64,000 bases of DNA from DATHZQ01 sp035458525. Its GTDB lineage: Bacteria > Actinomycetota > Acidimicrobiia > Spongiisociales > UBA5794. Shown piece after piece: positions 8,226 to 16,024 of this stretch; position 1 is the first letter of the stretch, and each line of letters starts with the position of its first letter. Below the pieces are notes generated by a model. It did not search any database and was not told the DNA's origin. It saw nothing but the letters and a program-made list of their open reading frames with translations. The stretch covers positions 38,085 through 102,084 of the forward strand of contig DATHZQ010000075.1 of the NCBI GenBank assembly GCA_035458525.1, in the 5' to 3' direction. The translations under genes and the position numbers were made by a program.

Positions 8226-9134
8226 ATGGCCAAGACGCATCAGGCGATTCCCGACGAACGCAACGCCACTGTCGAGATCTACATCAACGGAGAGTTCTTC
8301 CCGCGGCATGAGGCGAAGGTGTCGGTCTTCGACAGCGGCTTCCTCGTGGGCGACGGCGTGTGGGAGGGTATCCGCCTCCACAAAGGGGTGTTCGTCCATC
8401 TCGACCGCCACCTCGAGCGGCTGTTCGAGGGGGCTTCGGCAATCGGGCTGGAAATCGGCATGTCGCGGTCACAGGTCGAGGCTGCGCTGCGAGCAACCGT
8501 CGATCGCAACCAGATGACCACCGACGTTCACGTTCGGCTGATGATCACGCGCGGGGTGAAGAAGACGCCGGCGCAACATCCCGACCTCGTCGTCGGCGGG
8601 CCGACGGTGGTCATCATCGCCGAGCACAAGAAGTCGGATCCGGCGGTGACGTCCGCCGGCATCTCACTCTTCACGTCGACGGTGCGGCGGCCTCCCCCCG
8701 ACACGCTCGATCAGCGTCTCAACTGCCACAGCAAGCTCCACGAGGTCGTGGCCCTGATCCAGGCCCTCAACGCCGGCGCCGACGAGGCCCTCATGCTCGA
8801 CACGAACGGGGCCGTGGCAACGTGCAATTCGACCAACTTCTTCATCGTGCGCAGCGGCGAGGTGTGGACGTCGACAGGGCTGTATTGCCTCAACGGCGTC
8901 ACTCGACGCCTCGTGCTCGAGTTGGCCGCCGCGGAGGGCGTCGCCGCACACGAACGTGACTTCTCTCTCACGGATGTGTACGCCGCCGACGAATCCTTTG
9001 TCACCGGTACCTTCGGCGGCCTCACCCCTGTGGTGTCGGTCGATGGGCGGATCATCGGTCAGGGTGGTCCGGGGCCGGTGACGGCCCGCCTCACTGCGGC
9101 GTACCGGCAGGCGATCGAAGCTTCGACGCCATGA
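8226..9134 (+). CDS. class IV aminotransferase (branched-chain / D-amino-acid type)
   Basis: A 302-residue fold-type IV PLP aminotransferase. N-terminal IYINGEFFPRHEAKVSVFDSG and the VGDGVWEGIR loop (41-50) are typical of the BCAT/DAAT/ADCL superfamily. The PLP lysine is Lys170 in NCHSK, followed by EALMLDTNGAVATCNSTNFF, the phosphate-binding region. The C-terminal GTFGGLTPV matches the family end. A TAGGCT box 6-7 bp before the ATG and the lack of a Shine-Dalgarno sequence suggest a leaderless transcript. The stop overlaps the next start (ATGA), so the enzyme is translationally coupled to the sulfotransferase-like protein. Whether it acts on branched-chain amino acids, D-amino acids or aminodeoxychorismate is not resolved. 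Confidence 0.85.
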   Translation: MAKTHQAIPDERNATVEIYINGEFFPRHEAKVSVFDSGFLVGDGVWEGIRLHKGVFVHLDRHLERLFEGASAIGLEIGMSRSQVEAALRATVDRNQMTTDVHVRLMITRGVKKTPAQHPDLVVGGPTVVIIAEHKKSDPAVTSAGISLFTSTVRRPPPDTLDQRLNCHSKLHEVVALIQALNAGADEALMLDTNGAVATCNSTNFFIVRSGEVWTSTGLYCLNGVTRRLVLELAAAEGVAAHERDFSLTDVYAADESFVTGTFGGLTPVVSVDGRIIGQGGPGPVTARLTAAYRQAIEASTP

Positions 9135-9856
9135 GCGAGTGCCTGCGAATCTCGATGTGGTCGGGACCACGCAACATCTCTACGGCCACGATGTATGCGT
9201 TTCGCCAGCGGCCCGACACGACCGTCGTCGACGAGCCCCTCTACGCCCACTACCTGGCGACGACCGGGCTCCACCATCCTGGATACGAAGACGTGCTCGC
9301 CCGGATGGACCCAAACGGGGAACGAGTGGTGGACGAGGTTCTGTACGGCGCCTGCGAACGCCCAGTGCGCTTCTACAAGAACATGGCGCACCACATGGTT
9401 GGACTCGATCTCAGCCGCTTCGATGGTCTGCGGAACATCCTGCTGACCCGCAGGCCCGAAGAGATGCTGGTGTCGCTGACCAAAGAGATCCCCGACGCCG
9501 ATGTCCACGCCACAGGACTGCCAGACCAGGTGCGACTCCTGGACCACCTGATTGCGCACGGCCGGGAGCCGGTGGTCCTGCTGGCACACGAGGTGTTGAA
9601 GGACCCGGCCACGGTCCTGAGCGAACTGTGTGACCGAGTCGGCATCCCGTGGGACGAATCCATGCTCTCGTGGCCTGCCGGAGCCAAGCCGGAGGACGGG
9701 ATCTGGGCGCAGCACTGGTACGGGAACGTGCACCGCTCGACCGGCTTTGCGCCGTACCAACCCCGGCAGCGCACCTTCCCACCGCACCTCGAGCCGCTGC
9801 TGGCGGAGTGCTTGCCGCTCTACGAACACCTTGCGGCACGGGCGATTTCGGCCTGA
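9131..9856 (+). CDS. sulfotransferase-like P-loop protein coupled to aminotransferase
   Basis: A 241-residue protein starting with an SGPRNIST motif (residues 11-18) that replaces a classical P-loop and is typical of a PAPS-type sulfotransferase-like family. VDEPLYAHYLATTG, FYKNMAHHM and LLTRRPEEMLVSL follow the sulfotransferase order, with the last resembling the 3'-phosphate-binding RxP segment. It overlaps the aminotransferase stop by 4 bp (ATGA). I recall this pairing of a class IV aminotransferase with this family in other bacteria, where it is also annotated as a sulfotransferase-family protein. Real substrate and activity are unknown; the coupling suggests a shared small-molecule substrate or complex. 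Confidence 0.75.
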   Translation: MSECLRISMWSGPRNISTATMYAFRQRPDTTVVDEPLYAHYLATTGLHHPGYEDVLARMDPNGERVVDEVLYGACERPVRFYKNMAHHMVGLDLSRFDGLRNILLTRRPEEMLVSLTKEIPDADVHATGLPDQVRLLDHLIAHGREPVVLLAHEVLKDPATVLSELCDRVGIPWDESMLSWPAGAKPEDGIWAQHWYGNVHRSTGFAPYQPRQRTFPPHLEPLLAECLPLYEHLAARAISA

Positions 9857-10006
9857 CTCCGAGGCGATGCCGGCCGGGGGGTGCGAATGACTTGGCAATC
9901 GGCTCGCGAAAGCTAAGGTTATGTGTCTGTCGCGGCTCTGGGCGGAGTGCACGACGGATTAACGGGGCGGCTCTGGTCGCCGAGGGATAATCCGAAAGGT
10001 CTCAAA

Positions 10007-11677
10007 ATGAGGCACTCCGCCAGCCTCTTCAGGCGAGCCACATCTGTGGTCCTCTCATTGCTCTTGCTCATGCTGATGATGGTCGTGAACCTCGCGCCCG
10101 CTGCGGCGAGCGTCGATTCCGAGGTCGTGACGATCCCGGCTACCGACACCGACTACTCGGAAGTCGTCCAGGTTCCGCAGTTCGATCAGGCGCGCGGTGC
10201 GCTTCGCTCCGTCGAAGTCGAGCTCACGGCAACCACCGACGGGGCCTTGCGTATCGAGAACACCTCGATCTCGTCGGGCTCGACGGGGACCGTGACCCTG
10301 GGTGCAACCGTGACGGTTGCATCGGTTGATCGTCCTGCGGTCGCGGTGTCGCCGTCATTGCCTGTGGATGACGGCAGCTTCAGCCTCGGTGTCTTCGACG
10401 GAACGGTCGACTGGGCTGGAGCGTCGGGCATGTCCTTCCCAGACCTGATGGGCACCGACACGGTATCGGCGACCTTCACCGATCCTGCGGACCTCGCCGT
10501 CTTCATTGGCACCGGTACGTCCGCGTTCATGGTCGATGCCGTCGCGACCGGCTCCGCCAACGCCACCGGCGGCAACATCGAGCTCCAGTTCGAAACGACG
10601 GCTACGGCGCAGATCAGCGTCACCTACCAGTTCGACGCCCCGAGCATCGACATCTCGAAGAGCCCCGACAACCAGACCGTTCCCCTCAATGGCGACGGGA
10701 CCTTCACCATCGATGTGACCAACAACGGCGAGGCCGCGCTGTTCAACGTGACCGTCACGGATCCCGTGACCCCATCCTGCGGCAGGGTCATCGGCGACAT
10801 GGCGGTCGGCGAGACCGTGACCTACGCGTGTACCTTCGAGGGCGCCACGGCCGACTTCGTCAACGTCGCAACCGTCGTGGGTGAGGACAGCATCGGCAAC
10901 GTCGTAACCGATGAGGACGATGCCGCCGTGAACGTCATCGCCCCCGAGATCGAGATCAGGAAGAGCCCGAACGACCAGACGATCATCTTCCAAGGTGATG
11001 CGTCGTTCACCATCGACGTCACCAATACCGGCGACCTCGACCTCTTCAATGTTGAGGTCACTGATCCTGCAACACCCGATTGCGACATGGTGATCGGCGA
11101 TCTCCCGCTCGGTGTCACGGTCTCGTACTCATGCGAGCAACTCACGGTGCTCGCCGACTACACCAACATCGCCGACGTGGTCGGCGAGGACATCGAAGGC
11201 AACGTGGTCCGGGACAGCGACGACGCCCGGGTCAACGTGCTCGCTCCTGAAATCGACATCCAGAAGACGCCCGACGATCAGACGATCGTCGTCGGCAGCG
11301 ATGCGACATTCACGATCACTGTCACCAACACGGGCGACGTCGACCTCATCAACGTTGTCGTCACCGACCCGCTGGTACCTGCATGCGACACGACGGTGCC
11401 GAGCCTGGCGATCGGAGAGTCGTTCAGCTACGACTGCACCGCCCAGAACGTGTTCGAGGACTTCACGAATGTGGCAACTGTCACTGCCGAGGACGCCGAA
11501 GGCAATCCGGTCGACGACACCGACGACGCGATTCTCCGCATTCGCGAGCCGGACGAGGGGCAGCTGCCGGTGACCGGGAGCGACAGCTCGGAGCTGACGA
11601 TCGCAGGGCTGCTGATGGTGCTGTTCGGGGCCGTACTCGTGCGGTTCGAGCGCAACCTCGCTCGCAAGCCGGGCTGA
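10007..11677 (+). CDS. LPxTG-anchored surface protein with choice-of-anchor domain and three DUF11-type repeats
   Basis: A 556-residue surface protein. It has a signal peptide with hydrophobic core VVLSLLLLMLMMVVNLAPAAA. A choice-of-anchor-E-like domain (VVQVPQFD to about residue 210) is followed by three tandem beta-sandwich repeats. The C-terminal sorting signal is LPVTG, then hydrophobic SELTIAGLLMVLFGAVLV, then basic RFERNLARKPG. LPVTG fits sortase anchoring to peptidoglycan, but no sortase gene is in the window. Repeats begin APSIDI, APEIEI and APEIDI, each with a TVTNTG-type core and a Cys pair. The start is the ATG at 10007, with GAAAGG upstream. Adhesion or a structural role is inferred from the family. 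Confidence 0.85.
   Translation: MRHSASLFRRATSVVLSLLLLMLMMVVNLAPAAASVDSEVVTIPATDTDYSEVVQVPQFDQARGALRSVEVELTATTDGALRIENTSISSGSTGTVTLGATVTVASVDRPAVAVSPSLPVDDGSFSLGVFDGTVDWAGASGMSFPDLMGTDTVSATFTDPADLAVFIGTGTSAFMVDAVATGSANATGGNIELQFETTATAQISVTYQFDAPSIDISKSPDNQTVPLNGDGTFTIDVTNNGEAALFNVTVTDPVTPSCGRVIGDMAVGETVTYACTFEGATADFVNVATVVGEDSIGNVVTDEDDAAVNVIAPEIEIRKSPNDQTIIFQGDASFTIDVTNTGDLDLFNVEVTDPATPDCDMVIGDLPLGVTVSYSCEQLTVLADYTNIADVVGEDIEGNVVRDSDDARVNVLAPEIDIQKTPDDQTIVVGSDATFTITVTNTGDVDLINVVVTDPLVPACDTTVPSLAIGESFSYDCTAQNVFEDFTNVATVTAEDAEGNPVDDTDDAILRIREPDEGQLPVTGSDSSELTIAGLLMVLFGAVLVRFERNLARKPG
10637..11548 (+). repeat. three tandem coding repeats of about 303 bp
   Basis: Repeat 1 is 10637-10939 and repeat 2 is 10940-11242, each exactly 303 bp (101 codons). 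Repeat 3 starts at 11243 and runs about 100 codons. Each opens with AP-x-I-x-I-x-K and carries a conserved Cys pair and a V/D-D-A terminal strand. Exact unit length with diverged sequence points to an old duplication under structural constraint. Confidence 0.8.
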
Positions 11678-11686
11678 CGCCCGACG

Positions 11687-12316
11687 TCATAGCCGGGGAC
11701 CGACTTCGGCGAGATTGGTGACGGTCGGCGCATCGCCGAACTCGTCGGTCTCGCGCCCGTTGGTCACCGCAAGGAACGCCACGCCGGCGGCTCGTGCGGC
11801 CTCCAGGTCCGTCGCCGAGTCGCCAATCATCGTGGCCGTCTCAGCGCTGGCGCCGAGACGCCGAAGTCCTTCCTCGACTTGATCGGGGAAGGGCTTTGGC
11901 TTCAAGTGGGGGAGGCGGGGCACGACCGCATCCACCTCTATCCCGTGACGTTCGATCACGAGGGCGGTCGCCTCAGGGCCGAGCAACGTCACGATTGCCT
12001 TGGGAACGTCTCGCACCGCGGTGAGGAACGTACCGAGACCCGGCATTGCTGTCGCGGCGGCGGCGCCCGCCATCTCGTGTCGCGAGACGAGTCCAGCCGC
12101 CTCGGGGTACTGATCGGTGCCGGCGAGGCCGACGAGGATGCCGATGACCGCTTTGGTGCAACTTCCCCACCCCGTCGTCGGCGGCGTCACTGCAACGGAA
12201 GCGTGCGGAAACGCAGCCTCGAGCTCGTCCAGTGCCCGGCAGTAGTCGACCACCGACTCGACATCGACCAGCGTGCGGTCCAGGTCGAGGAGCAGGGCCC
12301 GATCCGTCAGGGCCAT
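11687..12316 (-). CDS. HAD-superfamily hydrolase
   Basis: A 209-residue HAD-like phosphatase. Motif I is LLLDLDRTLVDVES (nucleophile Asp and general-acid Asp as DLD). Motif II Thr is in KAIVTLLG. The motif III lysine is in LKPKPFPDQ and motif IV in IGDSATDLEAARAAG. The cap is between motifs I and II. The ATG at 12316 lies inside the end of the upstream HAD gene (10-bp overlap). It is the last gene of a minus-strand run that starts with the meta-cleavage genes. The substrate is unknown; phosphoglycolate-phosphatase-like enzymes are the nearest in layout. Confidence 0.8.
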   Translation of the reverse strand: MALTDRALLLDLDRTLVDVESVVDYCRALDELEAAFPHASVAVTPPTTGWGSCTKAVIGILVGLAGTDQYPEAAGLVSRHEMAGAAAATAMPGLGTFLTAVRDVPKAIVTLLGPEATALVIERHGIEVDAVVPRLPHLKPKPFPDQVEEGLRRLGASAETATMIGDSATDLEAARAAGVAFLAVTNGRETDEFGDAPTVTNLAEVGPRL

Positions 12317-12939
12317 GGCAGCCCAAGCCTGACAAACAGCCGGTGCAGGCTGCCGTCGACGTCGGTGTGGTCGAAGTAGAAGCCCTCCATTCCCACGGCT
12401 TCTGCGCCGTCGACGTTCTTCTGCATGTCGTCGACGAAGAGGCACCCCACCGGGTCTACGCCCATCGCCTCGGCGGATGCGAGGTACGTGCCCGGGTGCG
12501 GTTTGCGGATGCCGAGGGACTTCACGTCGATCACCGAGACGAACTTGTTGCGGTGGGGCCAGGTCAGCCACCACTCGTCGCCCAACCAACGCGACGAGTC
12601 GTTCGACAACGTCGCCTGAAGATAGGCGCCCGCGATCCGATCGATCGCCGCCATGACCTCCGGCCGTAGCCCGTCGCTCCAGTCGATCCGATCGAGCAGG
12701 TCGGGCGGCGCCCCTCTTCTCTCCGCCTCCTTCATGAAGATGGCGAAGTACTCACCCTCGGTGAGCTCACCCGACGAGATCTTGGCGTAGTCCGCATCGC
12801 CGTCGCGGTCGAACGGGCCCCGCGGCAGGGTGCCGACCGCGAGCCCGAACTCGGGCTCGACTTCGTCGAACATCTCGAACGGAGTCTTGTAGAGGATGCC
12901 ACCCATGTCCCAGATGACGGCCTGCAAGGGTCTCGTCAC
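12307..12939 (-). CDS. HAD-superfamily hydrolase, paralogue of the one at 35.3 kb
   Basis: A 210-residue HAD protein. Motif I is VIWDMGGILYKTPFE, motif II LSNDSSRW, motif III Lys in RKPHPGTY, and motif IV FVDDMQKNVDGAEAVG. I chose the GTG at 12939. It overlaps the Rieske ferredoxin stop (GTGA) and has a strong Shine-Dalgarno sequence (GAAGGAGGCGGA) directly before it; an ATG 30 bp upstream is less likely. The cap segment GPFDRDGD with ELTEGEYFAIFMKEAE is shared with the HAD protein at 35331-35966, so the two are paralogues on either side of the aromatic island. Its place downstream of meta-cleavage genes makes it an alternative candidate for an aryl-phosphate phosphatase (inference). Confidence 0.8.
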   Translation of the reverse strand: MTRPLQAVIWDMGGILYKTPFEMFDEVEPEFGLAVGTLPRGPFDRDGDADYAKISSGELTEGEYFAIFMKEAERRGAPPDLLDRIDWSDGLRPEVMAAIDRIAGAYLQATLSNDSSRWLGDEWWLTWPHRNKFVSVIDVKSLGIRKPHPGTYLASAEAMGVDPVGCLFVDDMQKNVDGAEAVGMEGFYFDHTDVDGSLHRLFVRLGLPWP

Positions 12940-13322
12940 TCCGCCTCCTTCGCTCGCGCCGCGTTCCACTCCGCGGCATGACGCAACAACAACGCTCGCA
13001 TGCCGACCGGAGCCGCCGGTTCAGGAACCTCGACGAAGACGTCGTCGCCGTCGAGCATCACGTCGAGTGTTGCCTGCCTGATGTGCGGGGCACCCCGACG
13101 CTCACCGGTGGCGAGGTCGAAACGCCACCAGTGCAACGGACATGTCACGGTCCCGTCACGCACCAACCCGTCCACGATGGGGCCGCCGGTGTGGGCACAC
13201 GCGTTGTCGAGCGCGTACAGCTCACCACCCGCGTTGAACACGGCGATCTCGAGCGAGCCGCTCTCCACGACGCATGCGCTGCCGGGGGGCAGCTCGTCCG
13301 CAGCGCACACGCGAAGTCTCAT
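12936..13322 (-). CDS. Rieske-type [2Fe-2S] ferredoxin
   Basis: A 128-residue protein with one Rieske domain: Cys42-x-His44 in CAHTGG and Cys61-x-x-His64 in CPLHWW. It is followed by RFDLATGERRGAPH, typical of soluble ferredoxins of ring-hydroxylating oxygenases (BphA3/NirD-like). The C-terminal extension of about 25 residues (GMRALLLRHAAEWNAARAKEAE) is unusual. It lies 196 bp after the semialdehyde dehydrogenase gene and overlaps the next HAD gene (GTGA). It is a plausible electron donor for the Rieske oxygenase at 31349-32614, for which no reductase is in the window. That pairing is inference. Confidence 0.85.
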   Translation of the reverse strand: MRLRVCAADELPPGSACVVESGSLEIAVFNAGGELYALDNACAHTGGPIVDGLVRDGTVTCPLHWWRFDLATGERRGAPHIRQATLDVMLDGDDVFVEVPEPAAPVGMRALLLRHAAEWNAARAKEAE

Positions 13323-13518
13323 GGACGGCAGAGCGCAAGCCCCGCTCGTCGCGTGCTGCTCAACGGCACGGGGAAGTGGCTTCCCACCTCCGCAAGGAAC
13401 GCCCCCGACTGCCCATCGCAGACGCGTGGCTGTGGCGAGCCTGCAGACAGGGCGGCGGTGCCGACCTGCCGCATCAGGGAGCGGGGCTGCCCGCCACTCC
13501 GCGCCGGCGTGCGGAATC

Positions 13519-14970
13519 TCACTGCGGGAACTTCATCACGACGGCCTTGGATTCGGTGAAGAACTCGTGCGAGTAGGCGCCGCCCTCGCGGCCCATCCCC
13601 GACTCCTTGTAGCCGCCGAACGGGGCACGCAGGTCACGGACGAAGAAGCAATTCACCCACATGGTGCCCGTCTTCACCTCGTGGGCGACCTTGTGCGCGG
13701 TGTTGAGGTTCGTCGTCCACACCATTCCGGCCAGCCCATACCGGCTCTCGTTGGCGATGGCGATCGCCTCGTCGACGTCGTCGAACGGCATCACCATCTC
13801 CACGGGCCCGAAGATCTCGTCCTGACAGACCCGCATCGAGTTGTCGGCGTCGGCGAAGATCGTCGGTGCAACGTAGTAGCCGTCCGCCAGATCGCCATCC
13901 GTCATGCGATTGCCCCCGGTCATCAGCTTGGCCCCCTCGTCCTGTGCCAGCTCGATGTACGACAGCACCTTGTTCATGTGCTCTTCCGACACGAGCGGGC
14001 CGACCTGCGCGGCAGGATTCAGCGGGTTGCCGACGGTCCAATCTGCGGCTCCGTCGACGAGTCGGGCCAGGAACTCGTCGTATATCGGTCGCTGCACCAG
14101 GACGCGGCTGCCGGCGAGACAGACCTCGCCCTGGTTGGTGAAGATGCCCTTGAGCGTGCCTGTTACCGCGTCGTCCATGTCGGCGTCGGCCATCACGATG
14201 TTGGCCGACTTGCCGCCCATCTCGAACGAGAGCTTCTTCAAGCCGCCTGCCGCATTCGCCATGATGGCGCGGCCCGTGTTCGACTCGCCGGTGAACGTGA
14301 TGGCATCGACGTCCGGGTGCACGGTCAGTGCTTCGCCTGCCGCGTCTGGTCCGAACCCGTGCACGACGTTGAACACCCCCGGCGGCATGCCGGCCTCGGC
14401 GCAGATCTCGGCGAGGATCGAAGCCGTGACGGGCGACTGCTCTGCCGGCTTCGCCACCACCGTGCAGCCGAAGGCCAGTGCCGGTGCGACCTTCCAGGTG
14501 AGCAACATGAGCGGGAAATTCCAAGGCGAGATCGATCCGACGACACCGAGCGGCTCGCGCAGCTCGTACGTGAGGACGCCGTCCCACGGCTTGTCGTAGG
14601 CGGCCGTGCCGGCTTGTTCGGCGTAGTCGGCAAAGAATCGGAAGTTGTGCGCGGAGCGCGGCATGTCCTTCGTGCGAGCCGCCGTGATCGGCTTGCCCAT
14701 GTCGCGCGTCTCCCATTCGGCGAGCTCCTCGAGCCGGGCTTCGATGCCGTCGGCGACTCGGTTGAGGATCGTCTTGCGTGCGGTGGGGCCCATGCCGGCC
14801 CAGCCGTCGAAGGCGTTCCGGGCGGCCGCGACGGCTGTTGCCACGTCGGCTTCGGATCCTTCCGCAACCGAGGCTATCGGCGAACCGTCGATCGGGCTGA
14901 TCGATTCGAACCGCCCGCCCCGGGCGGCGTCGACGAACTCGCCACCGATGAAGAGCTTGACATCTCTCAT
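13519..14970 (-). CDS. 2-hydroxymuconate-semialdehyde dehydrogenase-type aldehyde dehydrogenase
   Basis: A 483-residue NAD-dependent aldehyde dehydrogenase. The general base is Glu250 in LSFEMGGKSANIV and the nucleophile Cys284 in TNQGEVCLAGSRV. ISPWNFPLMLLTWK at 147-160 is the cofactor-binding segment. RDLRAPFGGYKESGMGREGG and the HEFFTESKAV end are typical of the HpaE/DmpC/XylG group, which oxidises semialdehydes from extradiol cleavage. The ATG at 14970 has AGGAGG upstream and overlaps the tautomerase stop by 4 bp. Downstream position after the tautomerase, hydratase and decarboxylase supports the oxidative branch of the catechol meta pathway. A homoprotocatechuate-type substrate cannot be excluded. 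Confidence 0.88.
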   Translation of the reverse strand: MRDVKLFIGGEFVDAARGGRFESISPIDGSPIASVAEGSEADVATAVAAARNAFDGWAGMGPTARKTILNRVADGIEARLEELAEWETRDMGKPITAARTKDMPRSAHNFRFFADYAEQAGTAAYDKPWDGVLTYELREPLGVVGSISPWNFPLMLLTWKVAPALAFGCTVVAKPAEQSPVTASILAEICAEAGMPPGVFNVVHGFGPDAAGEALTVHPDVDAITFTGESNTGRAIMANAAGGLKKLSFEMGGKSANIVMADADMDDAVTGTLKGIFTNQGEVCLAGSRVLVQRPIYDEFLARLVDGAADWTVGNPLNPAAQVGPLVSEEHMNKVLSYIELAQDEGAKLMTGGNRMTDGDLADGYYVAPTIFADADNSMRVCQDEIFGPVEMVMPFDDVDEAIAIANESRYGLAGMVWTTNLNTAHKVAHEVKTGTMWVNCFFVRDLRAPFGGYKESGMGREGGAYSHEFFTESKAVVMKFPQ

Positions 14971-15194
14971 GCGTCCTCCTGGGCTTCCTGTCTGCGCCGG
15001 CGATCCTCGGCAACGACGGGCCATGCCCTGCCACCGACACCATATTGGTGCGGCTTCAGCTCGTTGATGACGATACGGACGCTTTCGATGGGTGCCTCCA
15101 GCGACCGGGCGATCGCCTCTGACACTTCGGCGATCATCCTCTCGAGACGCTCAGGAGGGCGTCCCTCCACCATGTCGATTCTCACCAGCGGCAT
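14967..15194 (-). CDS. 4-oxalocrotonate tautomerase
   Basis: A 75-residue tautomerase. The sequence starts Met-Pro (MPLVRIDMVEGR), giving the catalytic N-terminal Pro after Met removal, and has the family pattern RMIAEVSEAIARSLEAPIESVRIVINE. The C-terminal part (VGGRAWPVVAEDRRRR) is longer than the 62-residue classical enzyme. It converts the enol form of 2-hydroxymuconate to the keto form for decarboxylation. Stop and dehydrogenase start overlap (ATGA). It sits between the hydratase (29 bp upstream) and the dehydrogenase, the usual meta-pathway company. Confidence 0.88.
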   Translation of the reverse strand: MPLVRIDMVEGRPPERLERMIAEVSEAIARSLEAPIESVRIVINELKPHQYGVGGRAWPVVAEDRRRRQEAQEDA

Positions 15195-15223
15195 GTCTTC
15201 ATTGCTCCTCGCTCAATCACTGC

Positions 15224-16024
15224 TCACACCACCCGCAGGTGGGCTGCGCCGATCCGGTCGATGGCCACGCTCACCATCATGCCCGGCTCCAGGTCGACGG
15301 GTGACGTGAGCCCGCCGGAAATGACGATGTCGCCCCGGCGCAACGGTCTCGCTGAAGCGGCTACGGCTCGCGCCATCCACGCCACCGCTTCGGCCGGATC
15401 GTCGAGGGCGGCGGCGCCTGCTGCGGTGAGCGCGACCGCGCCGTTCACGCTCACGGCAACGCCGCACGTCCTGAGGTCGATCTCATCAGGACCGACCGCT
15501 GCGTCGCCAAGGACGACTCGCCCGGCCGAGGAGTTGTCGGCGATGTTGTCGGCGGCCAGGAATCGAAACCCGTGGTAGCGGGAATCCACGACCTCGAGAC
15601 ACGGAACGACAGCAGCCGTCGCAGCGACCACGTCCGCTGCGTTCGTTTCGCGGCCGAGGTCGTCTGCAAGCAAGAAGGCGATCTCGGGTTCGACCTTCGG
15701 ATGAATGAGTTCGCCGATGGGCACGACACGGTCGTGAATCAACATGGCATCGGTCAGCCACCCGTAGTTCGGTGCGTCAACCCCCATCGCCCGCTGCATG
15801 GCCAGCGACGTGAAGCCGAGCTTCCCGCCGACGATGGTCTCGCCGGCTGCCACACGGAGCTCGATGCCCGCGGCCTGGACCGCATAGGCATCCTCGGGAC
15901 CGAAGCCGGGCGTTCGAGACGTGATGGTCGTGACGGTTCGCCGTCTCAGCCGCGCTTCGTGGAGCTCCCCGGCCAGTGATGCTGCGGTCGCCGATGCTCG
16001 ATCTCTGACGCCTGCAGTCCCCAT
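15224..16024 (-). CDS. 2-oxopent-4-enoate hydratase-type enzyme (DmpE-like)
   Basis: A 266-residue member of the fumarylacetoacetate hydrolase fold. GGKLGFTSLAMQRAMGV and YGWLTDAM are followed by the metal site region PKVEPEIAFLL and the pattern EVVDSRYHGFRF with DNIADNSS. It ends in SGGLTSPVDLEPG. I assign it as the hydratase and its upstream paralogue as the decarboxylase because the latter is closer to DmpH in its N-terminal part. The two are known to form a complex in the dmp and xyl systems. The ATG overlaps the stop of the upstream gene (ATGA at 16021-16024). An aldolase and acetaldehyde dehydrogenase for the last steps are not in the window. Confidence 0.82.
   Translation of the reverse strand: MGTAGVRDRASATAASLAGELHEARLRRRTVTTITSRTPGFGPEDAYAVQAAGIELRVAAGETIVGGKLGFTSLAMQRAMGVDAPNYGWLTDAMLIHDRVVPIGELIHPKVEPEIAFLLADDLGRETNAADVVAATAAVVPCLEVVDSRYHGFRFLAADNIADNSSAGRVVLGDAAVGPDEIDLRTCGVAVSVNGAVALTAAGAAALDDPAEAVAWMARAVAASARPLRRGDIVISGGLTSPVDLEPGMMVSVAIDRIGAAHLRVV

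Noticed and set aside
13323..13518. Small open frame (67 codons) between the ferredoxin and aldehyde dehydrogenase genes
   Set aside because: It overlaps the ferredoxin start region, has no ribosome-binding site, and its composition is like shadow frames. I see no gene in this 196-bp gap.
13000..15309. 769-codon open frame opposite the aldehyde dehydrogenase, tautomerase and ferredoxin genes
   Set aside because: It runs antisense through three genes with clear motifs and has no recognisable domain.
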